Shown one piece after another: positions 43,490-51,443 of a stretch of DNA of 64,000 nt. Positions within the stretch are counted from its first letter, which is position 1. The number at the start of each line of letters is the position of its first letter. The position numbers were made by a program, and so were the translations under genes. Source of the DNA: Mycobacterium sp. DL99 (GTDB taxonomy: Bacteria; Actinomycetota; Actinomycetes; Mycobacteriales; Mycobacteriaceae); NCBI RefSeq assembly GCF_004762045.1, contig NZ_SJOM01000007.1, forward strand, positions 4,253,509 to 4,317,508, given 5' to 3'. The notes under the pieces were generated by a model that saw only the letters and a program-made list of their open reading frames with translations, was not told the origin of the DNA and did no database searches.

Positions 43490-44338
43490 TTACGCCCGGT
43501 CGGGTGTCCCGGCGTGAACCCGCTTGTCCAATTCCCTGGCTACCAGTTCGCTGGCCGATTCCGCGGCGCGGTGCGGATCGCGGCCTGCCGCACGGTGCGC
43601 GACATAGCAGGCGGTGAACATGTCCCCCGCCCCGGTGGTCTGGACATCCAGAACCCGCCAGGCGGCCGGCACGCGCTCCACCGCACCCTCGATATATATG
43701 TCGCACCCCTCTGAGCCGTAGGTCACCAGGATCTCCGCGACGCCGAGTCGCTCCGCCGTCGACGCGTCGAACGCGCCGTCGGCCACGATCACTGCCTCGT
43801 CCTCGGCAAGCTTGAGGATGTCGACATCGGCCAGCAGGTCCGCGGGAAAGTGACGATCCTCGACCAGCGGCCCCAAGCGGTCGGCGCGCACCAGCCCCTG
43901 CCCGTCGTAGGCGACCCGGTGACCTCGTGCCGGCAGCGCGGCCAGCGTGCCGGCCGGGAAATCGGTGCGCAGCAACGGGGCCAGGTGCACCCACGTCGTC
44001 GCCGGATCAGCAGCTTCGACGTCCGCGGCGGTCCACACCGGGCCGATCGCCTGCACACCCATGTGCCGGTGATCAGTGTCGTCGTAGTCGAGGCTGAACG
44101 AACTCGTCACGTCCGAGGGCAGGATCTGCACCAGCGACCCGAACCGCGCGCGCAGCCCGTCGAACAGGGCGTGATCGCGTTCGGCGCCCATCGCGATGAT
44201 CCGACCGGGCCCGCCCGCCGCCTGCAGCGCCACTCCGGCGAACGACGCGCATCCCCCCGGGCTCGGCGGCGCCCCGTTGATGATGTCGATCGCGAGGTTG
44301 CCGAGCACGGTTACCCCAGGGACTAGCTCTCGTGGCAT
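43490..44338 (-). CDS. PfkB-family carbohydrate/nucleoside kinase
   Basis: 282 aa from ATG 44338. It has the PfkB pattern GGCASFAGVALQAAGG and TTGAGDMFTACYVAHRAAG with the catalytic Asp; length is slightly short for a ribokinase. The substrate is not assigned. It lies 428 nt from the LacI/PhyH module with a CRP-type site just upstream, so a sugar derived from that pathway is a possible substrate. A longer start at 44404 in frame would run almost to the CRP site and lacks a better ribosome binding site. Confidence 0.82.
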   Translation of the reverse strand: MPRELVPGVTVLGNLAIDIINGAPPSPGGCASFAGVALQAAGGPGRIIAMGAERDHALFDGLRARFGSLVQILPSDVTSSFSLDYDDTDHRHMGVQAIGPVWTAADVEAADPATTWVHLAPLLRTDFPAGTLAALPARGHRVAYDGQGLVRADRLGPLVEDRHFPADLLADVDILKLAEDEAVIVADGAFDASTAERLGVAEILVTYGSEGCDIYIEGAVERVPAAWRVLDVQTTGAGDMFTACYVAHRAAGRDPHRAAESASELVARELDKRVHAGTPDRA

Positions 44339-44409
44339 GGATGAAGTCTCCCGGTCTGGGCGATCGCCGCGCGCCCCGACCCCGCCCGATCCCGCACCCG
44401 TCATCTAAA

Positions 44410-44425
44410 TGTGATGCATGTCACA
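44410..44425. promoter_or_regulatory. CRP binding site with both consensus pentamers
   Basis: TGTGATGCATGTCACA has both pentamers perfect (TGTGA, TCACA) at N6 spacing. It sits between the divergent PfkB gene (start 44338) and the small secreted-protein gene (start 44507), centred about 79 nt from one and 90 nt from the other, and would allow cAMP-CRP to act on either. Confidence 0.8.
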
Positions 44426-44506
44426 CATCGATATGTGGAATGCCACGGCCCGGATCCGCCTTCAAATCCCATAGATAGTCAATGTTGTGACGAAGGGTTT
44501 TGCGAA

Positions 44507-44755
44507 ATGCGTGTGGATTCGAGAACGAGACTTCTCCTCTGTACCGCCGGCTCGGCAGCCGCGGCAATCATGGCGGTACTGGGGCTCCAAACGAACCAGA
44601 TCGACAGCACACTCGACATGTCCGTGCCCGCGGCCGAACCCACCATGCACTTCGGCGAGACCGTGACCCAATCCGCACCGCCATCACAGCCCGATACTCC
44701 TGCTGCCACACCGCCGGTCAAGGCCACGCCGGCCCCCACCGCCGAGCCCGGATAA
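44507..44755 (+). CDS. Small secreted or membrane-anchored protein, unknown
   Basis: 82 aa from ATG 44507 (GAAGGG 10 nt upstream). Basic residues, then one hydrophobic helix (LLLCTAGSAAAAIMAVLGL, about 8-26), then a Ser/Pro/Thr/Ala-rich tail. It fits a signal peptide or N-terminal anchor with a short disordered exported segment. No family recognised. The frame runs further upstream to 44411, but that start falls inside the CRP site. It ends 10 nt from the convergent LacI gene. Confidence 0.6.
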   Translation: MRVDSRTRLLLCTAGSAAAAIMAVLGLQTNQIDSTLDMSVPAAEPTMHFGETVTQSAPPSQPDTPAATPPVKATPAPTAEPG

Positions 44756-44765
44756 ACCGAAGTGC

Positions 44766-45770
44766 TCACGCCGGCAGGTTGTACGGCGTGACCACCTGAA
44801 TGGGTACGGGGCGGACCGGCTCCCCCGGCAATGCACCGTGCTGCTGCAGGATCAACCGCATGGCGAGTCGCGCGTCGGCCCGCAGGTCGTTGTGCAGCAC
44901 CACCGAGATCCTGCCTTCCCGCAGCAATCTACGGTTGTCGGCATCGAGATCGTGGGCGACGAAGACCCGACACTGTCGTCCGAGTTTCTCGAACGCCGCG
45001 ACTGTGGCGGCGTTGCCGCCGCCTGGCGAATAGACCGCCTCCACGGACGGGTGACGCTCCAGCGCGTCGAGCACCAGCCGTTCGTTGGTCGCGTCGATGC
45101 CGTCGCTGTCGGTGACCTCGACGACCACACGGCCCGAACCGCGCAACCCCGACCGGAATCCGACCTCGCGCTCGCCCTCACCACGAAACACCGTGCGGCT
45201 CAGGGTGATCAATACCGCCGAGGGGGTGGGGCCCAACCATTGCTCGATCAGGTAGGCCGCGGTCGCACCGGCTCCGTGGTTGTCGATACCGACGTATGCA
45301 CTGCGGGCGCTGGCGGGAATGTCGGTCGTGTAGGTCACCACCGGAACCCCGGCGGCGACGAGTTGGTCCACGGCCTCGGCCACCTCGGGTTCGTCGGCCG
45401 CCTTGAGCACCACCCCGTGGCTGCCGCGAATGCCCGCCAAGGTGTCGACCATCTGAGCGGTCGACCCGGATTCCCAGAGGTGGAAGCGGGCCCGCAACAT
45501 GGCCGGTGCGAACGTGGGCAACTCGGCCTCGACAGCCGCCCGGAACGCGTCGGAGAACCGCCGGGGGGTCTGCATGACCACGTCGATCAGATAGCGACGC
45601 CCGTTGAGCCGCAACTGTGCCCGTTGCTTGTCCAGGTCGGCGATCGCTTGGCGCACCTCGGCTCGGGTGTTCTCACGCACACCCGGGCGGTCGTTGAGCA
45701 CCCGGTCCACCGTGGCCTCACTCAAGCCACACTGCTGAGCGATCTCACGGACCTTGTATCGGTGCGCCAC
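44766..45770 (-). CDS. LacI-family transcriptional regulator
   Basis: 334 aa from GTG 45770 with a good GGGAGG ribosome binding site. The N-terminal helix-turn-helix and hinge are YKVREIAQQCGLSEATVDRVLNDRPGVRENTRAEVRQAI; the rest is a periplasmic-binding-like sugar domain (VPVVTYTTDIPASARSAYVGIDNHGAGATAAYL). SEATVDRVLN replaces the common VSxxTVSRVLN. It is divergent from the PhyH operon, so it is the likely repressor of that operon; the inducer is presumably its substrate. Confidence 0.92.
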   Translation of the reverse strand: MAHRYKVREIAQQCGLSEATVDRVLNDRPGVRENTRAEVRQAIADLDKQRAQLRLNGRRYLIDVVMQTPRRFSDAFRAAVEAELPTFAPAMLRARFHLWESGSTAQMVDTLAGIRGSHGVVLKAADEPEVAEAVDQLVAAGVPVVTYTTDIPASARSAYVGIDNHGAGATAAYLIEQWLGPTPSAVLITLSRTVFRGEGEREVGFRSGLRGSGRVVVEVTDSDGIDATNERLVLDALERHPSVEAVYSPGGGNAATVAAFEKLGRQCRVFVAHDLDADNRRLLREGRISVVLHNDLRADARLAMRLILQQHGALPGEPVRPVPIQVVTPYNLPA

Positions 45771-45817
45771 CTGCGACCTCCCGCGCCTGCTGATGGTTTT
45801 TTGATGGCTTTTTGCCG

Positions 45818-45846
45818 TTGATTGTGCCACAAGACACAGCAAGACT
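45818..45846 (+). promoter_or_regulatory. Promoter and possible operator of the PhyH operon
   Basis: TTGATT (45818-45823), a 17-bp spacer and AAGACT (45841-45846), then 7 nt to ATG 45854, so leaderless. TTGTG-C-CACAA (45822-45832), an 11-bp dyad, overlaps the -35 and is a candidate LacI-family operator. Nearby is a direct repeat, TGATGGTTTT/TGATGGCTTT. Confidence 0.6.
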
Positions 45847-45853
45847 AGCTGCC

Positions 45854-47026
45854 ATGACCACGACCTTGCGGACATCGCGCACCGGGCACCGGGCCTGGAT
45901 CGAGGAAGCGGACTGCTCACTCGACGACTTCCGCGCCCAGGTGTCCCGCACCACCGACCCCGCCGACTACCCGCTGGCCGCTGATATCCGGCACAACGTC
46001 CCGGTCTACTCGGCCGCGACCATCGCCGAGGCCGACCGCCGTGGGCTGCAGGCCGAGTTGATCAGCGTGTTGGCCGACGGACCGGGCGTCGTGGTGTTCG
46101 AGGGTGCCTTCGACGAGGACGTCGTCGACCGGGCCGGCGCCGCGTTCGCCGCGCTGATCCAAGCCCAACGCGCCGAAGGCGCCGCCGCGGGCGACCATTT
46201 CGGCAAGGCCGGCGCCAACGACCGCATCTGGAACGCCGCCCAGAAGCTGGCCCTGCACTCCCCCGACGTGTACGCCCACTACTACGCCAACGACGCGCTC
46301 GCACTCGTCTCACAGGCCTGGCTGGGCCCGCGCTACCAGGTCACCTCCCAGGTCAACGTCGTCAATCCCGGTGGCGCCGCGCAAGTTCCGCACCGCGACT
46401 ACCATCTCGGTTTCGTCACCCCGGACCAGCTGGCCGACTACCCCGCACACCTGCACCGGCTGTCGCCGGCGATGACGCTGCAGGGCGCGGTCGCGCACTG
46501 TGACATGCCGCCGGCCAGCGGGCCGACCATGCTGTTGCCCTACTCGCAGACGTTCGAGGCCGGGTACATCGCGTTCTACCGGCCGGAGTTCATCGAGTTC
46601 TTCGCCACTCACCAGGTTCAGGTGCCGCTGGCCAAGGGCGACGCAGTCTTCTTCAATCCGGCGCTCTATCACGGCGCGGGCACCAACACCTCGACCGATA
46701 TCCGGCGGATGGCCAACCTGCTGCAGATCTCCTCGCCGTTCGGACGCGCGATGGAAGCACTCGACCGCACCTCCATGGTTCGCGCCGTGTACCCCGCCCT
46801 CCTGGCGATGAAGGCCGCGGGCCGCTCCGAGCGAGAGCTGGCCAACGCCGTCAACGCCACCGCCGAGGGTTACGCGTTCCCGACGAATCTCGACCGGGAC
46901 CAACCCATCGGCAGCCTGGCCCCGCCCAGCCAGGTCGACACCGTGCTGGCCGCATTGGCCGGCGACCTGACCCCCGAACAACTCGACACCATCCTCGATC
47001 AGCAGCAAGAACGGAGAACCCCATGA
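45854..47026 (+). CDS. Phytanoyl-CoA dioxygenase-family Fe(II)/2-oxoglutarate oxygenase
   Basis: 390 aa from ATG 45854. The double-stranded beta-helix iron triad is visible: H180-x-D182 (VPHRDYHLGF) and H273 (ALYHGAG), with R284/R285 as the likely 2-oxoglutarate anchor. PhyH-family enzymes hydroxylate or oxidatively demethylate small molecules, not only phytanoyl-CoA. Here it opens an operon of polyol-type dehydrogenases and isomerases next to inositol catabolism, so a modified sugar or cyclitol is a more likely substrate than a lipid. Its stop overlaps the next start (ATGA). Confidence 0.85.
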   Translation: MTTTLRTSRTGHRAWIEEADCSLDDFRAQVSRTTDPADYPLAADIRHNVPVYSAATIAEADRRGLQAELISVLADGPGVVVFEGAFDEDVVDRAGAAFAALIQAQRAEGAAAGDHFGKAGANDRIWNAAQKLALHSPDVYAHYYANDALALVSQAWLGPRYQVTSQVNVVNPGGAAQVPHRDYHLGFVTPDQLADYPAHLHRLSPAMTLQGAVAHCDMPPASGPTMLLPYSQTFEAGYIAFYRPEFIEFFATHQVQVPLAKGDAVFFNPALYHGAGTNTSTDIRRMANLLQISSPFGRAMEALDRTSMVRAVYPALLAMKAAGRSERELANAVNATAEGYAFPTNLDRDQPIGSLAPPSQVDTVLAALAGDLTPEQLDTILDQQQERRTP

Positions 47027-48030
47027 CCACACTCGGCGTTATCGGACTGGGCCGCATCGGCGCGTTCCACACCGAAACACTTTCCGCCCTAGATGGTTTG
47101 GACGGGCTGGTGATCACCGACGAGCGCACCGACGTAGCTGCCGCGGTGGCCGCCAAGCACGGCGCCAAGGCCGTCGACACCGTCGAGGAACTGTTGTCCT
47201 CGGGCGTGGACGGAGTGGTGGTGGCTGCCGCCACGCCGGCGCACGCCGAGCTGACATTGGCCGCCGTCGAGCGCGGCATCCCGACCTTCTGCGAAAAGCC
47301 GATCGCCTCCACCGCCGTGGAGAGCGCGCGGGTGGCCGAGACCATCGCGCGATCCGGTGTCCCCGTGCAGGTCGGATACCAGCGCCGCTTCGATGCCGCC
47401 TTCGCCGCGGCCAAACGTGCGGTCGACGACGGGTCGCTGGGCGTCCTGCACACGGTGCGCAGCACCACGATGGACCCGGCTCCCCCGCCGCTGGACTACA
47501 TCAAGGGCTCCGGCGGAATCTTCCGTGACTGCGCCGTACACGATTTCGACATCATCCGCTGGATCACCGGCCAGAACGCGGTCGAGGTGTACGCCACCGG
47601 ATCCGTTCAGGGCGACCCCCTGTTCGCCGAGTACGGCGACGTCGACACCGCCGCGGTGATCGTGCGGTTCGACGGGGGCGCACTGGGCGTCGTGTCGAAT
47701 GCCCGCTACAACGCCCGCGGATACGACTGCCGCCTTGAGGTTCATGGGTTCGACGACAGCGTGGCCGCCGGCTGGGACCAGGGCGTGCCGATCCGAAATG
47801 TGGATCCGGCCAACACATTCCCGGCCGGTCCTGCGCACAATTTCTTCATGGACCGCTTCACCGAAGCGTTCCGCACGGAGCTGGCCGGCTTCGTGGAAGT
47901 AGCCAAGGGCGCACCGGTCGCCGGCGCCACCGTGGCCGACGCCGTCGAGGTGGCCTGGCTGGCCGAGGCCGCCACCGAGTCCCTGCGCCGGGGCGCCCCG
48001 GTGCGCATCGAGGAGGTTCGCAACGCATGA
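47023..48030 (+). CDS. Gfo/Idh/MocA-family oxidoreductase (inositol 2-dehydrogenase-like)
   Basis: 335 aa. NAD-binding GLGRIG at 8-13, CEKPI at 90-94 with the conserved Lys, YQRRFD at 119-124, and the catalytic GGIFRDCAVHDFDIIRW (164-180, with D169 and H173). It resembles IolG and scyllo/myo-inositol dehydrogenases, which oxidise a ring hydroxyl to a ketone. The true IolG of the core pathway is more likely at 61106, so this copy may act on another isomer or derivative. It is coupled at both ends by 4-nt overlaps. Confidence 0.88.
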   Translation: MTTLGVIGLGRIGAFHTETLSALDGLDGLVITDERTDVAAAVAAKHGAKAVDTVEELLSSGVDGVVVAAATPAHAELTLAAVERGIPTFCEKPIASTAVESARVAETIARSGVPVQVGYQRRFDAAFAAAKRAVDDGSLGVLHTVRSTTMDPAPPPLDYIKGSGGIFRDCAVHDFDIIRWITGQNAVEVYATGSVQGDPLFAEYGDVDTAAVIVRFDGGALGVVSNARYNARGYDCRLEVHGFDDSVAAGWDQGVPIRNVDPANTFPAGPAHNFFMDRFTEAFRTELAGFVEVAKGAPVAGATVADAVEVAWLAEAATESLRRGAPVRIEEVRNA

Positions 48031-48899
48031 GCGCCACCATCAAAATCGCCGGAGCGCCGATCTCATGGGGCGTGTGCGAGGTTCCCGGCTGGGGTCATCA
48101 ACTCGATCCCGAACGCGTGCTCACCGAGATGCGCGACACCGGCCTGACCGCCACCGAACTCGGCCCGGAGGGCTTCCTGCCCGCCGACACCGCCGAACTT
48201 CAATCCGTGCTGACCCGGCACGGGCTGGCCTGCGTGGGCGGGTTCGTCCCGGTGGTACTGCACAACGCCGATCACGATCCCGCCGATGACCTTGCCGGGC
48301 CGCTGGATTCGCTGGTAGCGGCCGACGCCGGGGTCGTGGTGCTGGCCGCGGCCACCGGGTCCGACGGCTACGACTCCCGGCCAGTGCTCGACGATGACCA
48401 ATGGGCGAGACTGCTGTCCAACCTGGACCGGCTGGCCGCGATCGTTGCCGCGCGCGGCCTGCTCGCGGTGCTGCATCCACATGTGGGAACCATGGTCGAG
48501 ACCCGCGACGACGTCGACCGGGTGCTGGCCGGCTCGACCATCCCACTGTGTCTGGACACCGGGCACCTGTTGATCGGCGGCACCGATCCGCTCGAACTGG
48601 CCAAGGCCGTGCCGAACCGGATCAAGCACACCCACCTGAAGGACGTGGATGCCGTCCTCGCCGCGAAGGTGCAGTCCGGTGAGATCAGCTACACCGATGC
48701 CGTCAGGGCCGGGATGTACACGCCCTTGGGCACTGGCGATGTTGACATCGCGGGCATCGTCTCGGTATTGCGGGACAACGGTTTCGACGGATGGTTCGTG
48801 ATGGAGCAGGACACCATCCTGGATGGCGCACCGACCGGTGATGGTCCGGTCGGCGACGTGCGCACCAGCGTGGCGTACCTGAAATCTGTGACCTCGTGA
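48027..48899 (+). CDS. TIM-barrel sugar phosphate isomerase/epimerase, IolE-like
   Basis: 290 aa of the xylose-isomerase-like AP endonuclease 2 superfamily. The N-terminus IAGAPISWGVCEVPGWG is the IolE (inosose dehydratase) pattern; metal-ligand positions are suggested by VLHPHVGTMVE, CLDTGHL, HTHLKDVD and FVMEQD. IolE removes water from a 2-keto-inositol. It follows the Gfo/Idh dehydrogenase, a logical oxidise-then-dehydrate pair. ATGA and GTGA overlaps couple it to both neighbours. Confidence 0.86.
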   Translation: MSATIKIAGAPISWGVCEVPGWGHQLDPERVLTEMRDTGLTATELGPEGFLPADTAELQSVLTRHGLACVGGFVPVVLHNADHDPADDLAGPLDSLVAADAGVVVLAAATGSDGYDSRPVLDDDQWARLLSNLDRLAAIVAARGLLAVLHPHVGTMVETRDDVDRVLAGSTIPLCLDTGHLLIGGTDPLELAKAVPNRIKHTHLKDVDAVLAAKVQSGEISYTDAVRAGMYTPLGTGDVDIAGIVSVLRDNGFDGWFVMEQDTILDGAPTGDGPVGDVRTSVAYLKSVTS

Positions 48900-49888
48900 C
48901 CGGATTGCGCATCGGTGTTCTGGGCGCTTCCCGAATCGCCGAGGCGGCCATCGTCGGACCGGCGAACGAACTCGGCCATCGCTTGGTGGCCGTGGCCGCC
49001 CGTGATCCGCAGCGCGCGGCGGCTTTTGCCGAGAAGTACGGCGTGGAACGCGCCGTGGACTCTTACACCGACGTGATCGACGATGCCGAAGTGGACGTCG
49101 TCTACAACCCCCTGGCCAACGGATTGCATGCACCGTGGAATCTGGCGGCGATCGCGGCCGGCAAGCCTGTGCTCAGCGAGAAACCTTTCGCGCGCAACAG
49201 ATCCGAGGCTGCCACGGTTGCCCGGGCCGCCGAAACCGCGGGGGTCACGGTCCTGGAGGGGTTTCATTACTTCTTCCACCCGGTGACACAGCGGGCCTTC
49301 AGGCTGGCCGCCAGCGGCGAGATCGGCCGACTCACCCGGGTCGAGGTGCGGATGGCGATGCCCGCCCCGGACGACGATGACCCCCGCTGGTCACTGGAAC
49401 TGGCCGGCGGGGCCCTGATGGACCTCGGCTGCTACGGCATGCACGTCCTGCGGTCGCTGGGCCGTCTGGACGTCGACGGGCTTCGCGGTGCACCGTCCAT
49501 CCTCGCTGCCCGTGCCGAGCAACGCTCGGCCGGTGTCGATGCGACGTGCGATGTGGAGGTGGACTACCCGGGTGGCGCGACCGGGTTGAGCACCAATTCG
49601 ATGGTGGCACCAGAGTATTCGTTCACCATCAGGATCGTCGGCAGTGAGGGTGAGGTGCTGGTTCACGACTTCATCCGGCCCAATGACGACGACCGGGTCA
49701 CTGTGCGGACTGCCGCCGGTGAACGCGTCGAGCGACTCGGCACCCGGGCCAGCTACACGTATCAGCTGGAGGCGTTCGCCGACCACGTGCAGAACGGCGC
49801 GGCACTGCCATTCGGGCTCACCGACGCGGTGACCAACATGGCCTATGTCGACGCCGCGTACCAGGCCGCGGGACTACCGACGCGTTAG
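48896..49888 (+). CDS. Gfo/Idh/MocA-family oxidoreductase
   Basis: 330 aa from GTG 48896. NAD-binding GVLGASRIAEAA, then SEKPFARN with the conserved Lys, and GGALMDLGCYGMHVLR with the catalytic-type Asp-Cys-His segment. It belongs to the trans-1,2-dihydrobenzene-diol/xylose dehydrogenase-like branch rather than the IolG branch. The substrate is unknown. Coupled to the upstream TIM-barrel gene, so part of the PhyH operon. Confidence 0.87.
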   Translation: MTGLRIGVLGASRIAEAAIVGPANELGHRLVAVAARDPQRAAAFAEKYGVERAVDSYTDVIDDAEVDVVYNPLANGLHAPWNLAAIAAGKPVLSEKPFARNRSEAATVARAAETAGVTVLEGFHYFFHPVTQRAFRLAASGEIGRLTRVEVRMAMPAPDDDDPRWSLELAGGALMDLGCYGMHVLRSLGRLDVDGLRGAPSILAARAEQRSAGVDATCDVEVDYPGGATGLSTNSMVAPEYSFTIRIVGSEGEVLVHDFIRPNDDDRVTVRTAAGERVERLGTRASYTYQLEAFADHVQNGAALPFGLTDAVTNMAYVDAAYQAAGLPTR

Positions 49889-49952
49889 TGCCGCGGCGCC
49901 GACCGCATTGGTTTTGTCAGACCTGGAACATTCTAGTGAATCAGGAGTCCTC

Positions 49953-50027
49953 ATGTCGGATCAGCTGATCTGCGGCCACATCGGCACCGGTGCACCGGTC
50001 TCGCCCGCGGGCGCGGTGCGGTCATGA
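49953..50027 (+). CDS. 24-residue small ORF coupled to the downstream isomerase
   Basis: ATG 49953 has an AGGAG ribosome binding site at proper spacing, and its TGA overlaps the ATG of the next gene (ATGA at 50024-50027). The peptide is MSDQLICGHIGTGAPVSPAG plus four residues. It looks like a leader peptide or translational coupler; it has no signal peptide and no similarity I recognise. It could be spurious, but the ribosome binding site plus overlap is notable in an otherwise 135-nt gap. Confidence 0.4.
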   Translation: MSDQLICGHIGTGAPVSPAGAVRS

Positions 50028-50794
50028 CCTTCGAACTCGCAGTGTGTGCCGAGATGGTGTTCACGGACCTCGACATCATCGAGCGGGCCCGATGCATCTC
50101 CGATCTGGGCTTCTCGGTGGAGATCTGGAGTTTTCACGACAAGGACCTCGGTGCACTGGCCGCCACCGGAGCCCGGTTCTCGTCGATGACCGGATACCTG
50201 CACGGCGACCTCTACGCTCCCGACGGTGCCCGCGAGGTGGTGCGTACCGCACAGGAGGCCATCAAAGCGGCTGAGATCCTTGGTGTTCCGCGGCTGGTCG
50301 TGCATCCCGGCGAGCTGGTCGACGGCCAGGCAGCCCGCCCGCAGTACCGGGCCACCGGCGAGATGTGGTTCTCGGCGATGCGGGGTCTGGAGGCTCTGGG
50401 CGAACTCGGCGCCGAGGCCGGCGTCACCTTCTGCCTGGAGAACCTCAACACCATCGTCGACCATCCCGGGGTGCCGCTGGCCCGCGCCAAGGACACCCTG
50501 GCACTGATCGAGGCAGTGGGGCATCCCAACGTGAAGATGATGCTCGACCTCTACCACGCCCAGATCGGTGAAGGGAACCTGGTCGAGCTGGTGCGCCGGG
50601 CCGGATCGGCGATCGGTGAGATCCAGGTCGCCGATGTTCCCGGCCGCTGCGAGCCCGGCACCGGCGAGATCCACTATCCGGCGGTGGCAAAGGCATTGCG
50701 GGACAGCGGCTACACCGGACCGATCGGCATGGAGGCGTACGCCGCCGGCGACAGTGTGGCCGCGCTGGAGGCCTTCCGCGCCGCATTTTCCTGA
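50024..50794 (+). CDS. Hydroxypyruvate isomerase-family TIM-barrel protein
   Basis: 256 aa. Metal-site residues of the Hyi group are visible: E139 (FCLENLN), D175 and H178 (MLDLYHAQ), Q201 (EIQVADVPGR) and E237 (IGMEAYA). The QVADVPGR motif is Hyi-specific within this superfamily. It may isomerise a keto-sugar or a hydroxypyruvate-like product of the upstream operon. The start overlaps the 24-codon small ORF. Confidence 0.85.
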   Translation: MTFELAVCAEMVFTDLDIIERARCISDLGFSVEIWSFHDKDLGALAATGARFSSMTGYLHGDLYAPDGAREVVRTAQEAIKAAEILGVPRLVVHPGELVDGQAARPQYRATGEMWFSAMRGLEALGELGAEAGVTFCLENLNTIVDHPGVPLARAKDTLALIEAVGHPNVKMMLDLYHAQIGEGNLVELVRRAGSAIGEIQVADVPGRCEPGTGEIHYPAVAKALRDSGYTGPIGMEAYAAGDSVAALEAFRAAFS

Positions 50795-50886
50795 CGCCCC
50801 CTCACCAGCTCACCAGCACCGCGAGCGCGCGTGTCGGTTTTGGCGATGCGCCGCATTCCCGGGTGCGCCATGCGCACAATGGCGGG

Positions 50887-51396
50887 ATGTCCGAGGCATC
50901 CTTTCCGCACGGCAACTGGGGGCGTGACGACGTCTCATCGTTGTTCAAGCCGGTGTTCGCGTTCGCCGCATCCTCATTCGGCTCCAAGGTGATCCGCGCG
51001 ATGGTGCCACTCGACAGGCGGGTGGTCGACCGCACCAAGGGCCGCTTCTCGGTGTTCGGTCCGCTGTCGATGCCCGAACTGCTGTTGACAGCGAAGGGCC
51101 GAAAAACAGGCCTGCCGCGCACCTCCGTGCTCAGCTATGTGCACGAAGGTGACCGCCTACTGGTGATGGGCAGCAACTTCGGCCAGCAGCACCATCCCTC
51201 GTGGTCGACCAATCTCGTCGCCGAACCGCAGGCTTCGATATCGATGGCAGGCCAGGACATCCCGGTCGTCGCGGCCGTGCTCTCCGGCGCCGAGCGCGAC
51301 GCCGCTCTGCAGCGGTTTCTGACCTACCCGATGTACCGGGCCTACCGGACGCGCACCAACCGGGACATGCGGGTGTTCGCACTGACCCGTAGATAG
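50887..51396 (+). CDS. Deazaflavin (F420)-dependent nitroreductase-family protein
   Basis: 169 aa from ATG 50887. The split-barrel FDOR signature LLLTAKGRKTGLPRTSVLSYV and FGQQHHPSWSTNLVAEP are characteristic of the Ddn-like flavin/deazaflavin oxidoreductases abundant in mycobacteria. Physiological substrate unknown; Ddn-like enzymes reduce quinones. CACAAT lies 6 nt before the ATG, so it may be leaderless. It is convergent with the ABC transporter ATPase gene. Confidence 0.87.
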   Translation: MSEASFPHGNWGRDDVSSLFKPVFAFAASSFGSKVIRAMVPLDRRVVDRTKGRFSVFGPLSMPELLLTAKGRKTGLPRTSVLSYVHEGDRLLVMGSNFGQQHHPSWSTNLVAEPQASISMAGQDIPVVAAVLSGAERDAALQRFLTYPMYRAYRTRTNRDMRVFALTRR

Positions 51397-51397
51397 C

Positions 51398-51435
51398 GCA
51401 GTGCCCCGCCGGCCGGACAGCCGACGGGGCACTGC
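51398..51435. terminator. Bidirectional terminator between convergent genes
   Basis: GCAGTGCCCCG (51398-51408) pairs perfectly with CGGGGCACTGC (51425-51435), 16-nt loop. It lies 1 nt past the FDOR stop and 8 nt from the ABC ATPase stop. There is no strong U-tract on either side. Confidence 0.75.
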
Positions 51436-51443
51436 TGCACTGA

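Noticed and set aside
49914..49942. Third GntR-element copy before the small ORF (TGTCAGACC...GGAACATT)
   Set aside because: Only the outer ends resemble the 23-bp element; spacing and half-sites do not match well enough.
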